A stretch of 64,000 bases of DNA. It comes from Pelecanus crispus. Its lineage: Eukaryota; Chordata; Aves; Pelecaniformes; Pelecanidae. A program made the position numbers and the translations under genes. This document shows positions 49,190-59,759 of the stretch, in pieces. The notes beneath the pieces were generated by a model, which saw only the letters and a list, made by a program, of their open reading frames with translations, had not been told where the DNA came from and did no database searches. Position 1 is the stretch's first letter. Each line of letters begins with the position of its first letter. The DNA lies in the NCBI RefSeq assembly GCF_030463565.1, contig NC_134652.1:18391397-18455396 (forward strand), in the 5' to 3' direction.

Positions 49190-51272
49190 TTAAAAAAAAA
49201 AAAACAGGAAGGAAATCATGCAGGAAGGGTCTTTAAAACTAATTGCACCCACAGCGTATGCTAAACATTGTACACTTCAGTGTCTAGTGCACAGCTGTAA
49301 CAAAGAAATCAAGAACAAAAGAACTGTAGTAGTCAAGAGCAGGGGGGTGAATTCATTTTGTTCTCAAAAAAAAGCAGTGATACTGGCAATCTTATACTTC
49401 TAATACGAGAAATCATTTAGGAGAAGAAGTGTGAATAGCCTTTTGTCAAGAACTACAAGCACTTAGGTTATTTACAATAGCTGTGAAGGCTCAATCATGC
49501 TGAAGGCAGCATAAAATCATGTGATGCATTCTATCAGAAGTTGTAAGCATCCAAAAATATTTTTGCTAACTGCTCCTTACTAAAATAAATAATAGTTCTT
49601 CCTAATAATGTGCATGTTTCACATTTGTAACAAGGTTATGTGATTACGACTAGAGGTCCAAAAATTAAGTAGGGTGCATAGAATTTAAACCCTCTAAAGT
49701 TAGAAAGTGAAATTGTGAGGTCTTCGTTAGCTTGCACCCATCCATTTAGGAATAAACCTTTCTAGAAGGCCTACAGACAGAGGGAGAAGCAGCTCTACTC
49801 TGTCCCGCCTAAGGAGCAAGGGCAATGCTCCAGTATGGTGGTGGCATGCATATTCCATCGATGCTTTGATCAGGCAAGTATTGTCCTTACCCTTAGGGCA
49901 GCACAAGTCAAGTCTGTCTAGACTGTCTCCTTGAAATCTCAAATTTTTATATTTTTTACTGTAATTACAAAATAGGAACTATCCATGACCTTTATGAGTC
50001 TCTAACAACTAGAAGGACTGCCAGCTACTTTTTCACTTCAGTATTTCAGTAGAAGTCTCAACTTCAGATTTTAAATTGGAAGTCTGAGGCTTTTTGTGTT
50101 TGTACATAACAAGAAAAGATTTATCACTACATCACATGACCCAGGTTCCTTATCCACATTAAATATGAGGATATTTATATATTCCAGCATTTCAAATTTA
50201 GCTTAAAAGATTAAATTTCAAGTTAACATTTTAGTGACTGGCACATCACCAGAAATAAAGATTTTTTTGCAACTGTAATACTGCTGTTAAGAATATATAA
50301 GCCATAAAGTAATGTAGCATCCTCCTTTAATAATTTATTAGGTCTACATTCTGAATGTTCACAGGAACAAAAGTCTCTTGAGTAGATAAGGCCTTATCTG
50401 ACTGAACACAAGTGCCCAGTTAGGCTTATTTTATTACAAGGTTGTCAACAGCAATTTTTTTAAAACACCAAGTAAAGCAGCAATAACAAAATACACAGTG
50501 TTATTTTTAGTCCTCATTACAATGATATTTTAGAAGTTATGGCACAAGCACATACATTTGTGAAGTTTACATTACACATTTTGCTCCTTCCCTGTAATTA
50601 AATGTTATATAATAAGTTTCTATAACTTAAATAAACGAGACATGCATTCTGACAAAGGAAAGCATTTGCTACTAAACATTAAAAAAAAACCCAAAAAAAA
50701 CCCAACCGACCGACCAACTTGTAACTGAATAACTGAAGAGTAACTATACAGAAAGTAGCTCCAGGTTTTAAAAATTCTCAGTGCAACCAAGGACGTGGGC
50801 TTCTGCTGCCAGTCCTACCAAGAGAAGGGACACTTAAGGAAGACTTACAGGCATTAAAACCGCAAACCTGAAATTCAGTATATAATGTTCACATTCACCA
50901 GTGCAAGTCAGTTAAATTGTTATCATGTCTATTAGCCGGTATATGCATTCTAAAACTGTTTAGAAATACTACCTTGGCTTTTCTTTGAACATTTGAATTT
51001 ACTCTCCTGAAACAGCAAGATAAAAGAACACTTCCATAGAAAAACATATTAAAGCTCTCTTAAAAGATACGCATTTTCCATATTCTATGAATCATTTAAA
51101 AGACCCCTCCAAGGTTATATATTCTGTAGGAATTTTTTCATGCTAATCAGTCATTAATTACTAGGAGATTTACAACCATTCCGACTGAAATATTCTAGTC
51201 TATTATCTTATTCCATGAGAGGTAAGCAACAGTAACTTTGTTTTTAAACATTATAATTTAACTAAAGGATAC
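49190..51272. other. Convergent interval between CCNJ and the CC2D2B remnant
   Basis: About 2 kb between the two 3' ends. It probably includes the former 3'UTR of the minus-strand gene. A 71-codon minus-strand frame at 49,727-49,942 has no recognisable motif. An A/C-rich tract lies at 50,680-50,716. Confidence 0.5.
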
Positions 51273-51460
51273 TTATTCATGATTGATCAGAGAAACTAAG
51301 TAGATCCCCAAAACCAAAATATTATTTGCATATGGATGAAAATACACCTCAAGAGAAAATTCTTTGCTGGGAATTTCTGAAAAGTGAGTGCCAGTTTGAT
51401 ATACAGCTTCAATTACTAACTCCAAATGCATGTGTGGCATCTGGATATGGTATCTGATAA
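51273..51460 (-). pseudogene. CC2D2B: CC2D2B-like terminal exon, intact C-terminus
   Basis: 188 nt after a good acceptor (TTTTTTTCCGCCAG), 61 codons and TAA at 51,273-51,275. It reads IRYHIQMPHMHLELVIEAVY, QTGTHFSEIPSKEFSLEVYF, HPYANNILVLGIYLVSLINH, E. The pattern H(M/Q)P...(I)(D/E)AVY.TG.H...P..EF.L.VY.HPY.N..L...Y.ASL is the diagnostic C-terminus of CC2D2 proteins, the same length and without gaps. The family Trp before (I/V)Y is lost (Gly here). No stop within. Confidence 0.75.
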
Positions 51461-51629
51461 CTGGCGGAAAAAAATATTACAGCTGTAACTGCAACTTGGA
51501 AGGATTATTTAAGAAAAAAGATCGTTATCTTTATCAATAACAGCTCTCTAGTTAAAACCTTTTAATATATACAAGATGCTCTGCTATATGTGCGATGCTT
51601 GTAGTTTAAATTAAGCATTTTACAATTAC

Positions 51630-51671
51630 CTTTTATGGATTCTATCAGTTTATCTGGTAACCAAGTTCTTA
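51630..51671 (-). pseudogene. CC2D2B: CC2D2B-like penultimate exon
   Basis: 42 nt encoding RTWLPDKLIESIK with split codons at both ends that match the neighbouring exons (Val at each junction). Donor GTAATT. The acceptor (TTCTTGACAAG) is weak. Confidence 0.5.
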
Positions 51672-51699
51672 CTTGTCAAGAATTATTTTCCCCTTAAAC

Positions 51700-53212
51700 A
51701 TCTTTTTCTATGCATCTTCAGGTATCTAGGTATCGTTATCGTATTTAAGAAAACAAAGTTATTTAAAGCATTACTTAGAAATTTTCAGAAGATTAAAACA
51801 GACAATTGAAGTAACTGAAAATGATTGTATGTGTATTGACACATTGGCAGAGTTACACTGTGGATGTTCCAATACTCAAGCCCATCAGGCTGGGTACTTT
51901 TAAGACTTAACCTTTCTTTCAATTTGACCTACAGATTTATTAATGGGACTCCACAGCAGAAGGGCAGATTGTGAATCCGCCTATTGTCAGCACAATATTG
52001 TGAAAGATTTTGCCAAATGGTGTTCTGCTTTACCCTTTTCTACAGAGGTAAACTATATACACATTAGCATTCCAACCACCTATCAACTATGTTATTTAGA
52101 GTTTTCTAGTTGTTTTGTTTGTTTTTGAAACACTGACAACAGTAATGTTTTGCTAAGTGTTGCAATATGTCTAGATGCATAGATTTTGCAGGAGGGTAAG
52201 TGGCCCTCCAGATGGCATTGCTGCAAATCTCCGGAGATGGAGAAATTCTTCAGAAGTGCCACAAAGATTGAGTTTCCAGGGAAAGTGCCTGTATTTTGGA
52301 AAGCAGTTCTATGCTTCTGGCCTTGCATCTATCTCAGTGCTCATATCTTATCTTGGTGCTTGCTCACTGTGGCGCAATAAGGACAATCTCCAAGGACTTG
52401 GATATTCCGTACCCTTCTAGCAGATGTTGTGAATACCTAGAAGGCTATCTTCATTGACAGATGAAGGAGTGGGTGTGTAGCCATGTATCCAAAAGGCTGC
52501 TGAATGACAGATGTGAAAATAGGATAAGATGCTACTGGGAAACAGATTCTCTACTAGTAGAAAAGTCCCTATCAGGCTTCTATACCCAGGTTCAGATTAT
52601 GTGCTCTAAAGGGAGCCTCCCTCAACACAGAGATGATTTTAAGTCTGTTTTGCGAATTTCTTGTAAAGTCTCCTAAGACTTGGGAGAACTAGTTAGTAAT
52701 AAGGTAGCAAGCACACAGCACTACACCTCAGAGAAACCACAGAGGCTAAGATACATCAAGAATTCTTTCCACTTCCTCAATCAACTAGGTTGTAAGAACT
52801 CAAAAGTAGCTTGGAAGCACTTCCATCACTACTTTCTCTTTGAGAATGCTGCCTGTTTTGTTTATTTCCATGAGCCATTCTGTGTTTATATATTCCTGTT
52901 TATACTTATGTTAGTACATGGATTGGTTTACATTTAACAGGAAACCATTCTATCTCCCTGCTGATTTAACTCCACACTCTTACATTCTCCCTGTTGACAA
53001 AGCAGTCAACATTCTGGAGGGGACAAAAATGTATTGAACTTCTTGTAACATATCCCCTTGCAATACAGTCCCATTAAGAGATTCCAGAAGCGTTTTTCCA
53101 GAGTGAGTACAAATGCCATTTTTCCCCTATATCAACACAAAATAGGTATCGGCAACGATGTACACTTCCAGTGGAAAAGAAAGTAAAAAGGCTATTTAGC
53201 TTTCTTACATAC
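51700..53212 (-). other. CC2D2B-like intron, no other feature
   Basis: Nothing recognised. Open frames on both strands at 52,092-52,420 have no family resemblance. Confidence 0.5.
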
Positions 53213-53309
53213 CTGCAGTAAGACTATCACACATAGATTTAAAGCAGCGCTTGCTTCTGCAACCTTTTACAAATTGTTCTCTTCCCTTCAAAAAAGATGC
53301 AGGACAACT
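53213..53309 (-). pseudogene. CC2D2B: CC2D2B-like exon (KGREQFVKGCRSKRC)
   Basis: 97 nt between a TTGATCTATTCAG acceptor and a GTATGTAAG donor, open as SCPASFLKGREQFVKGCRSK followed by RCFKSMCDSLTA. It ends in phase 1, which joins in frame to the exon at 51,630-51,671. The basic R.(N/K)R.C stretch fits the TRWNRYC-like position of CC2D2A. Confidence 0.45.
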
Positions 53310-53437
53310 CTGAATAGATCAAAGTCTTTCATGTGTCAAAAGAATAGTTACAGCACAAGTTACAGCTGTCTCAAATACTACTGTATGCTGAAAAAACAGG
53401 ATTAAAGGCATCAACTGCCGTAAGTATTTAATTTTAC

Positions 53438-53470
53438 CTCACATACAATTGCAGTGACTGCACTGGCAAA
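53438..53470 (-). pseudogene. CC2D2B: Possible CC2D2B-like 33-nt micro-exon
   Basis: FASAVTAIVCE between a CAATCCTTTCAG acceptor and a GTAAAA donor. Phase 0 on both sides, compatible with its neighbours. No independent similarity; included only for splice and phase fit. Confidence 0.2.
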
Positions 53471-54171
53471 CTGAAAGGATTGGTATTGCTTGAACAATCT
53501 AGTACAAGCAAACATCAGAGGGGTGCAAAGTAATAGGACGGACGGGGTAAAATTGGTGTTCTTATTAATCTCTCCATTATTTAAAAAAAGAAAAACAAGG
53601 AACACTTAGTAGGACTGAAAAGCAATCTATTGACATACAAAATTAACTAGAACAAATTATCACAGCTTTCAATGAGGAAAATCCTGCTAAGCTCTTGCCA
53701 AGAGATTAAGCATTTACATAGCTAATGAAATCATTCAGGATTTAAGCCAAATACTAATGGAGGTAAGAAAGAAATATCTCTTAATACAAATTAGTCAATA
53801 AGTGTCTATGACAGGATTTCTTGCACCTTCCACTTAGCAGATCTGACTAAATGCAGAAAGCAGAGGACTTTCCTAGACTTGATACAGTAAAGCAGTTACT
53901 TTTCAATAATTTTTTGTGGTATAATAGACGTATATTTGATTCTGCTACACACTTCATATGCTGTATGCTTTTCTCAGGCACAGAAGTAAACACATGCAAA
54001 CACTTATTGACTTAAAGAGTTGCTTCTAAAACAGACATTCCCAAAAGCACCCATGCTTTTATCCCAAAAGTACAAAAAATATTTACACAAGAGTATTGTA
54101 TGTTGTTCTTATTTCCCATAGCCAAACTGATGCAATACTATATGCAAAAGTATAAGGAATAAACTGTTTAC

Positions 54172-54383
54172 CAGAAATTCTGTCCCCTCCCTGTAATACT
54201 GCTTCTCCCCTAGATAAAAAAATTGTGTGTTTTTAAGAGAATGTCTGTCTTCCTCTGCCCCACACACTTCTTCTGGAGCTCTCCAAGGAAAGAGTTGCCA
54301 GGGTTTGCATAACTCAGCTTGAAAACTCTCCTGGAACTGTATTCTTATACAGTTATTTCCATACACAGGTTTGACTATCATAG
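54172..54383 (-). pseudogene. CC2D2B: CC2D2B-like segment (RIQF...ELCKPW)
   Basis: Open frame ending at a GTAAACAG donor (exon edge 54,172): KPVYGNNCIRIQFQESFQAE, LCKPWQLFPWRAPEEVCGAE, EDRHSLKNTQ and later GEKQYYREGTEFL. IRIQF and ELCKPW fit the LRINF...KLWKSFF stretch of the CC2D2A C-terminal region, with the conserved Trp replaced by Cys. The acceptor side is unclear and the similarity is modest. Confidence 0.3.
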
Positions 54384-54747
54384 CAAATCATACAGTCTGT
54401 ATTTAGCTAGCAATTAGATTTTTCCTCTCTGTAAAGCAAATAATTATTCTGCATAATTTAAATGAACTTAAAACAGATTGTTTCAGTAATCTCCCACCTC
54501 ATTTACATTTATTGTTTATTACGCAATTTTTACTTCTGATGTCCTCTAAATATCAACATCATTTTCATCCAGTGTGTTTGATCCATAAGGTATTAAAGAT
54601 ACAAGTCAAGAATAAAGGAACTACAGAAATTAAAATATATGCATGTAAAATAGTAGTGAATGAACCACAATCCACATTATTTAAAAAACATCTATAGGAA
54701 TTACGATAAAAATTACACTCTACTGGATTAGCTTACATAACCACTAC

Positions 54748-54822
54748 CAGCAAGTTATCAATTACAGTATTAAATTGTGAGTCAAAGACTAATTTCACAA
54801 GTTCTGGGTTTTCTACTGGATG
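54748..54822 (-). pseudogene. CC2D2B: CC2D2B-like segment after the 25-nt intron remnant
   Basis: 75 nt after TTTATTTTTTTTAG, open in one frame as HPVENPELVKLVFDSQFNTV followed by IDNLL, then GTAGTG. PELVKLV fits the AELVARYV-like stretch that follows VYPN in CC2D2A. The upstream exon ends only 25 nt away, too close for a functional vertebrate intron. Confidence 0.4.
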
Positions 54823-54847
54823 CTAAAAAAAATAAACTCATACTTAC

Positions 54848-55010
54848 TTAAGTTAGGATAAACTTCCAATAGCTCTTGCGGCAGATTCAGCACCTTTAAT
54901 ACAGTTAATTACTAAAACTCTTCTTCCTTTATTGTTAAAACCACGTTATTATTCCTTCTGTTTGGAAATTGTGCCTTACATTTCTTTTAAAAATACTTGC
55001 TCTTTGAAGA
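54848..55010 (-). pseudogene. CC2D2B: CC2D2B-like exon with three in-frame stops
   Basis: One continuous frame reads KYF-stop-KKCKAQFPNRRNNN, VVLTIKEEEF-stop-stop-LTVLK, VLNLPQELLEVYPNL. It aligns without gaps to the CC2D2A stretch FQAECALKFPNR...LNPPQELLNVYPN as I recall it. The stops are TAA at 54,987-54,989, TAG at 54,912-54,914 and TAA at 54,909-54,911. The first sits where the family has Gln (one CAA-to-TAA step). A perfect GTAAGT donor follows at 54,847-54,842. The right border is approximate. Confidence 0.6.
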
Positions 55011-55689
55011 ACTGTTTGTTTTTAGTGTCCTATAAACTAGAACATACAAATTACTTTGATTTCTAACTTCAAAACCTGACTACAGAGGAAAATCACATAA
55101 GTAAATAAGATTGTGTGCTCGAGGGCATTAATCCATCATATTTTGCAATTCTTAATGAATAAACATACCTACTAAACTGATTTTAAATTTAAATAATTTT
55201 GAACTATTTTCAAAATAGATGGATGATAGTTGATGTTTAATTGTTGCAACGATGGTCAAAAACTGTTATCTTTAAAATTCTAACGCACACTTCTGTAGGA
55301 AATAAACATCTTATTCAAGGTGTATCCAAGTGCAAGTTGTGGTATAATCACATGAAATGCACTACAATTATGTATTTTTGCTCACAGGTCTGTATTACTT
55401 AAAATCACTTTAATGCAGTATAAGGGATGGTATTTAAGGTATTAAATCAATTTGATTCAAATTATATCATAGGAAATAAAAGGAAATAATTGTTTATATC
55501 TTCCTCAAAGGATTCTACTCACTAAGTTCTGGAAAAGGACACCAACACTTGAACAGAAGAACAGCAGTGGACTTCTCCCAGGAGGACACATCCTGTGACA
55601 AATCCTCTTGGGAAAGTCTTTTGCTAGTCTTCTAGTCTCAGAGAAGTAGAAGAGAAATCTTGGCATGATGCACTTAAACATTAAAATCT
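55011..55689 (-). other. CC2D2B-like intronic or eroded exonic sequence
   Basis: AT-rich. The middle of the C2 domain should map here or just upstream, but I cannot recognise it. Confidence 0.4.
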
Positions 55690-55699
55690 AAGGAACTTA

Positions 55700-55792
55700 T
55701 ACAGTGAAATTGACTTGGTAGTGGTGGGTTTATGGTTGGACTTGATCCTAAGGGTCTTTTCCAACCTAAATGAATCTATTCCATGATGTTAA
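55700..55792 (+). mobile_element. CR1 LINE 3'-end fragment
   Basis: A short 3' terminus: 'ggtagtggtgggtttatggt', 'tggacttgatcctaagggtc' and 'ttttccaacctaaatgaatc', then a degenerate ATTCCATGATG tail. Heavily 5'-truncated. Confidence 0.8.
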
Positions 55793-56249
55793 GACCTCCA
55801 ATATTCTGCAATTCAGTTTCCATGATCCTATTCAAATTCACAAAGGTATTTAAATAAAAGGAATTTGTAAAATAACTGATTAAAAAATTTATTGCAAACA
55901 CAGCTATATCCTAAATACCCCTTAATTCACTCTTTTCTCCCAGACTTCCTACTGTGTATGTTCTCATGACAGGCATCAGCTATGGCTGAATGCAGTCTGG
56001 AGCTTGAATAGAATAATCCAAATATTGTGACTGAACTTTCTGCTCTTCTCTGAACTCTGTGTTGCCTAGACAAACTTCAGTTCCTCCTTCAGGCTTTCAT
56101 GCTCTCCTCATCATGAGGGAAACATGCCCCCACCTTTCACTGTAGTTACAAGTCAGACAAAAGAAGTGCTTCCTTAAAAGGTTCTGGGAAAAGGCTATTT
56201 TGGAATCATGGTAGCAAAGTGGGAGACTGTCTTCACATCAGCTCTAAGA

Positions 56250-56345
56250 TGCACAGAGACACAAAGAGTACTCACAAGCAGTAATACCCACTGCAGCTGT
56301 TGTAGTATGTACTACTGGACACTAGAGTATCATCACTCAGAACAT
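56250..56345 (-). pseudogene. CC2D2B: CC2D2B-like C2-domain fragment, decayed
   Basis: The minus-strand frame reads ...L-stop-CPVVHTTTAAVGITACEYSL. HTTTA sits in the C2 domain of CC2D2A (TVCHTTTAEGPNPSWNEE). In this alignment the stop replaces Gln and Cys replaces the conserved Trp. Short and diverged, so supporting evidence only. Confidence 0.3.
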
Positions 56346-56480
56346 TTAAAAACCTTACCACCTCACTTTTATAACAACCAAGCCTCCTACAGAGTTTTCT
56401 GAATAACACAGGAATATTTTATATTTTATATTTCATTTTATGTTACTTTCAATTGCGCCACAGGAGCTGAGAACAGAATT

Positions 56481-56882
56481 CTAACTGATCCAAGCCAGTT
56501 CCTTCTCATAGAGAGTGGCTGTTGCAACACTTACGACATGTCCTATCAAAATGCAAAGAAAACATAATAGAGAACACAAAGCTAAAACTATTTGTTGGCA
56601 GATTAAACAAGTAACAACTAACAGTGCTGCAGGTATAGATCCCAGAACTGGTTCCCCAGATGCTTGCTTGGATCTAGCTGGTTTTCTTAGCTCAAGATGC
56701 AGCATAGTTTTGATGCAGTCATATAATTTGCAAAGCCCATGGAAGTCAGATACCTCATTTTCATAGAGCACTGCACTTTGAACTAGTAAGTGCTGCTGGA
56801 TGCAAGACAGTGCTGTGCAGATCAAAGACTCAAGAGTCTCAGCCTCAGGGTTCACCTTTTCAAACTGATACAAAAATGACCT
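56481..56882 (-). pseudogene. CC2D2B: CC2D2B-like exon, long open segment before the C2 domain
   Basis: Starts after a strong acceptor (GGCTTTTTTTGCTAG) and stays open to TAG at 56,481: RSFLYQFEKVNPEAETLESL, then ICTALSCIQQHLLVQSAVLY, ENEVSDFHGLCKLYDCIKTM, LHLELRKPARSKQ and later GSIPAALLVV. The pattern (hydrophobic helix, acidic patch, basic KPARSK, then a GSI..LLV strand) has the same order and spacing as the CC2D2A stretch leading into its C2 domain. A GTAAGT at about 56,528-56,533 and a GTTAGT near 56,617 are possible donors. It is the longest intact piece of the locus. Confidence 0.5.
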
Positions 56883-57190
56883 CTAGCAAAAAAAGCCCAC
56901 AGAACACCAAAATCACTATTCCAAATTATAGTTGCAGTATCTTAGGGGAACTCCTGTATCAGATGAAGGGTTCTCACAGTGTTGTGAACAGTCTCTCATT
57001 TCACCAGCTCTCAATCTTCCCTGAGCATCACAGAAGGAGAAGCTGTGTACTTTGCATCAAAGCATCTGAAAAGTTCCCTCTGATGGCAGATTTTGAACTA
57101 ACTGAAGAACAGTAATATGGCAATACAGGAAAAGGTTGTTGTCAAGACAGAAAACATCAAGACAGAAGTCTTGACAAGGGGTCTAGAGCT

Positions 57191-57222
57191 CAAAGAAAAG
57201 AATGATCAAAGAAAAGAATGAT
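57191..57222. repeat. 16-bp tandem duplication
   Basis: CAAAGAAAAGAATGAT occurs twice in direct succession. Confidence 0.85.
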
Positions 57223-57709
57223 CAAAACTTTATAATATAAGGCAGACATGTCACGTTCTGATTACACAGGGAAAGCAACTCTTTCCTTCACTATGACACT
57301 AGTGTTTTTCTGCCACTTACCCATAACTTTCAGCTCCCTCTTTTCCCTGGCAGTTTACTCATAAGATACTCAATAGATGAGTAGACAACTCAGCTAGCTG
57401 CTGCTTCTGGCATCTGCACATTCAGTTATATATTCCTTGGAACTTACTAGAATTCTAAAAATCTACAGCTCTTCAAGTAAACATCCAATGAATAGCCCTA
57501 TGCACAGCTGTCACTGATCATGCAGCACATACATTGATACATATGCTTACAAGAAAGGTCTAAAATAATTTTATAATGCCTATAATGATAATAACTGGAA
57601 GTAGTTACTCAGGAAATTATTTTTCAAAAGGTCACCATGCTATTTTTTTTGAGAACCAAGACAGCAGATACCTCATATTATCAAGATATTTTATGTCATG
57701 TGTTTATAC

Positions 57710-57817
57710 CTCATTATCAAAATTCGTGTCAGTTGTTTATACCAATCTTTATCACAGGCTTTATTTCCATATACATCCACTGTATGACTCAGGAATCCAC
57801 ACAATTTTTTTCTGACC
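57710..57817 (-). pseudogene. CC2D2B: CC2D2B-like exon (VDVY segment)
   Basis: 108 nt between a strong acceptor (GCTTTATTGTTGTCCTTAG) and a GTATAA donor. Open in one frame: VRKKLCGFLSHTVDVYGNKA followed by CDKDWYKQLTRILIM. It fits the position of the VPVYDREIMEKVF-like stretch that follows the FNFV exon in CC2D2A, but identity is low and its end phase does not fit the next exon found. Confidence 0.4.
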
Positions 57818-58494
57818 CTAAGGACAACAATAAAGCAAAACAAACACTGGCAGGAAATTCTACCAAAAATCTCCATAAAAAATGGGCCTCAAAAGCTAAT
57901 AACTCCCAGAATACACCCATTGTCTGCATGAAAGAGTTTAAGAACCAAGAATTTCATTGCTAATCTTGACATAAAGGCAGAGTGCTATGAAAATATTTAT
58001 TACCACCAAAAAAATCCCTAATTTATAAATTTAATGAATGGGAACGCTTCAGAAAGAGTTGCCAGAAAAATTTACAAGAAAACTTGCATTCTAGAGACAG
58101 AGTGCAGAAACTCAATTTAACATTATAAATGCAGAGAGAGTTAACAACAGCCTATCAGTGTCTGCACAAGACATATCTAGTATGGGGTCCTAAACTAGCA
58201 GATACGGGCATACCAAAAAACGATTCCAGGAACTTGAATATTGATAAATTTAAACTGGATGCACATGGCAGAAATAAAACATTGTGAATAGCTAATTATT
58301 AGGACAACTCTTCTAGGGGCATGATAGATATTCCGTCATGATATCCAATTCTTAAAATGACTAACTGAAAGAGGAGCTAGAAGACTTTTTAACGAAGGAA
58401 AAGACAGAAGTTCCTATCAACCCAGAATTTCAACAGCAAAAGTATTTCAGAGAATGTCAGAGTTCTTCGGAAATTTCTCATTGTAGCTGAGAAG

Positions 58495-58778
58495 TTAGAA
58501 TCATAGAATCGTCTAGGTTGGAAAAGACCTTTAAGATCATCCAGTCCAACCATTAACCTACACTACCAAGCCCACCTAAACCAATCAAGGGCAGACTAGA
58601 CTAAACCATATCCCGAAGTGCCACATCTACCCGTTTTTTGAACACTTCCAGGGATGGGGACTCCACCACCTCTCTGGGCAGCCTGTTCCAATGCTTGACC
58701 ACCCTTTCCGTAAAGAAATTTTTCCTAATTTCCAGTCTAAACCTCCCCTGGCGCAGCTTGAGCCCATTTCCTCTCGTT
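58495..58778 (-). mobile_element. CR1 LINE, 5'-truncated, antisense
   Basis: Reverse complement of the CR1 3' end. The plus strand starts with AGAATCATAGAATCGTCTAG (the 8-bp tail inverted) and 'ttggaaaagacctttaagat', continues through 'gggactccaccacctctctg' and 'cagcctgttccaatgcttga', and ends near CCATTTCCTCTCGT. About 285 bp and little diverged. Lies in an intron of the CC2D2B-like locus. Confidence 0.9.
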
Positions 58779-59525
58779 GAACGAACACATTAAAGAACAC
58801 AGAATTTTTCCCAAACCAGAAACATTTAAATGGAATAATGTCCATACTACTTTAGTGCCATTGCCTTTGCTGACTCTCTATCTGCCTCAGAACATCATCT
58901 CATGATAAATTGTGGCAGCTCAGTGTGAGGCCTCACAATGTTTCATGGGATACACAGTCCCACCCATAACTAATGTGTGAGAAGTCTTCCAGTGTACAAA
59001 AATCAGAATGCTAGATGCAGTATCTAATCAAAATGTTAGTTTTCAACTACATTTTAAAGTTTTTTTCCCTAGAGCTTCACTTTGAGGACATTTTTAAGTG
59101 GAGGGAAAAATGGTTTATTTTGTTCAAAATATCATAATATCTAGCCCTAATACCTATGAGTAAAATTTTGCAAGCTATAATAAATTCCTTATTGGATTTG
59201 GATCACATAATTTGTACTGGTAACTAGTATTTCTAATATGCTTCTAATTACAGTTAATCCAAATGTATTGAAAGTGGGAAGTAAAGGATTCATACATAGA
59301 TATGAATCAGGACCTAAGCTGATAATTAACTAAATTCTCTGCTATATAAACATATAAAGGAACAGGAAAGCTGCTTTCAGAAAAATATAAAAAAGTAGTC
59401 AGAGATTAAAATTAATAAAGTTTGTCACATACAAGTTAAAACAAAGACTATCTGAAATACTAAATTCCTGAAATATTGTATGTGGTGTATCCCTACAAAC
59501 AGACGTACTTGTTGAAAATAGCAGT

Positions 59526-59666
59526 TTAAGTAGTTAAAGTTGTAAATTGCAACAGCTGGAAGCATTTACATTTTTTAATCTCTTCTTCAGTAACAAAGTT
59601 AAATTCTTCTTGCAGCTGTTCAAGACAAAAGTATTTTGGAATGGTTTGTTTCTTGGATGCTGCATA
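59526..59666 (-). pseudogene. CC2D2B: CC2D2B-like exon (LEQLQEEFNFV)
   Basis: Begins after an excellent acceptor (CTTGCATTCTCTCACAG). The frame reads YAASKKQTIPKYFCLEQLQE, EFNFVTEEEIKKCKCFQLLQ and FTTLTT, then TAA at 59,526-59,528. The core LEQLQxEFNFV...EE...F.LLQ is a signature of the CC2D2 family, which makes the identification firm. In the family the reading continues past LLQ. Here no GT donor lies between LLQ and the stop, and the only good donor (GTAAATGC, exon end 59,570) would cut the conserved motif. Confidence 0.7.
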
Positions 59667-59759
59667 CTGTGAGAGAATGCAAGAGCAAGGCTGGAGGTTT
59701 TTACATATTGTCCCGATTTCAATTTTTTTTTTTTTAATTAACCTTTACAGCCTTTACGC

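Noticed and set aside
49727..49942. 71-codon minus-strand frame between CCNJ and the CC2D2B remnant
   Set aside because: No motif, weak splice context, and downstream of the minus-strand gene's stop.
50780..50850. Possible terminal exon on the minus strand after TCTCTTGGTAG
   Set aside because: The real CC2D2-type C-terminus with its stop is at 51,273-51,460, so coding sequence does not extend this far. No family resemblance here.
50973..51006. 34-nt exon-like piece with good splice signals on the minus strand
   Set aside because: It lies beyond the CC2D2B-like stop codon and encodes nothing recognisable; probably chance.
56276..56398. 123-nt exon reading in which STYYNSCSGYYCL resembles a WNPCSGHFYG motif of the transglutaminase-like region
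   Set aside because: Wrong order: it lies upstream of the exon encoding the earlier VYPN motif. The other frame, with HTTTA, fits the expected C2 position better.
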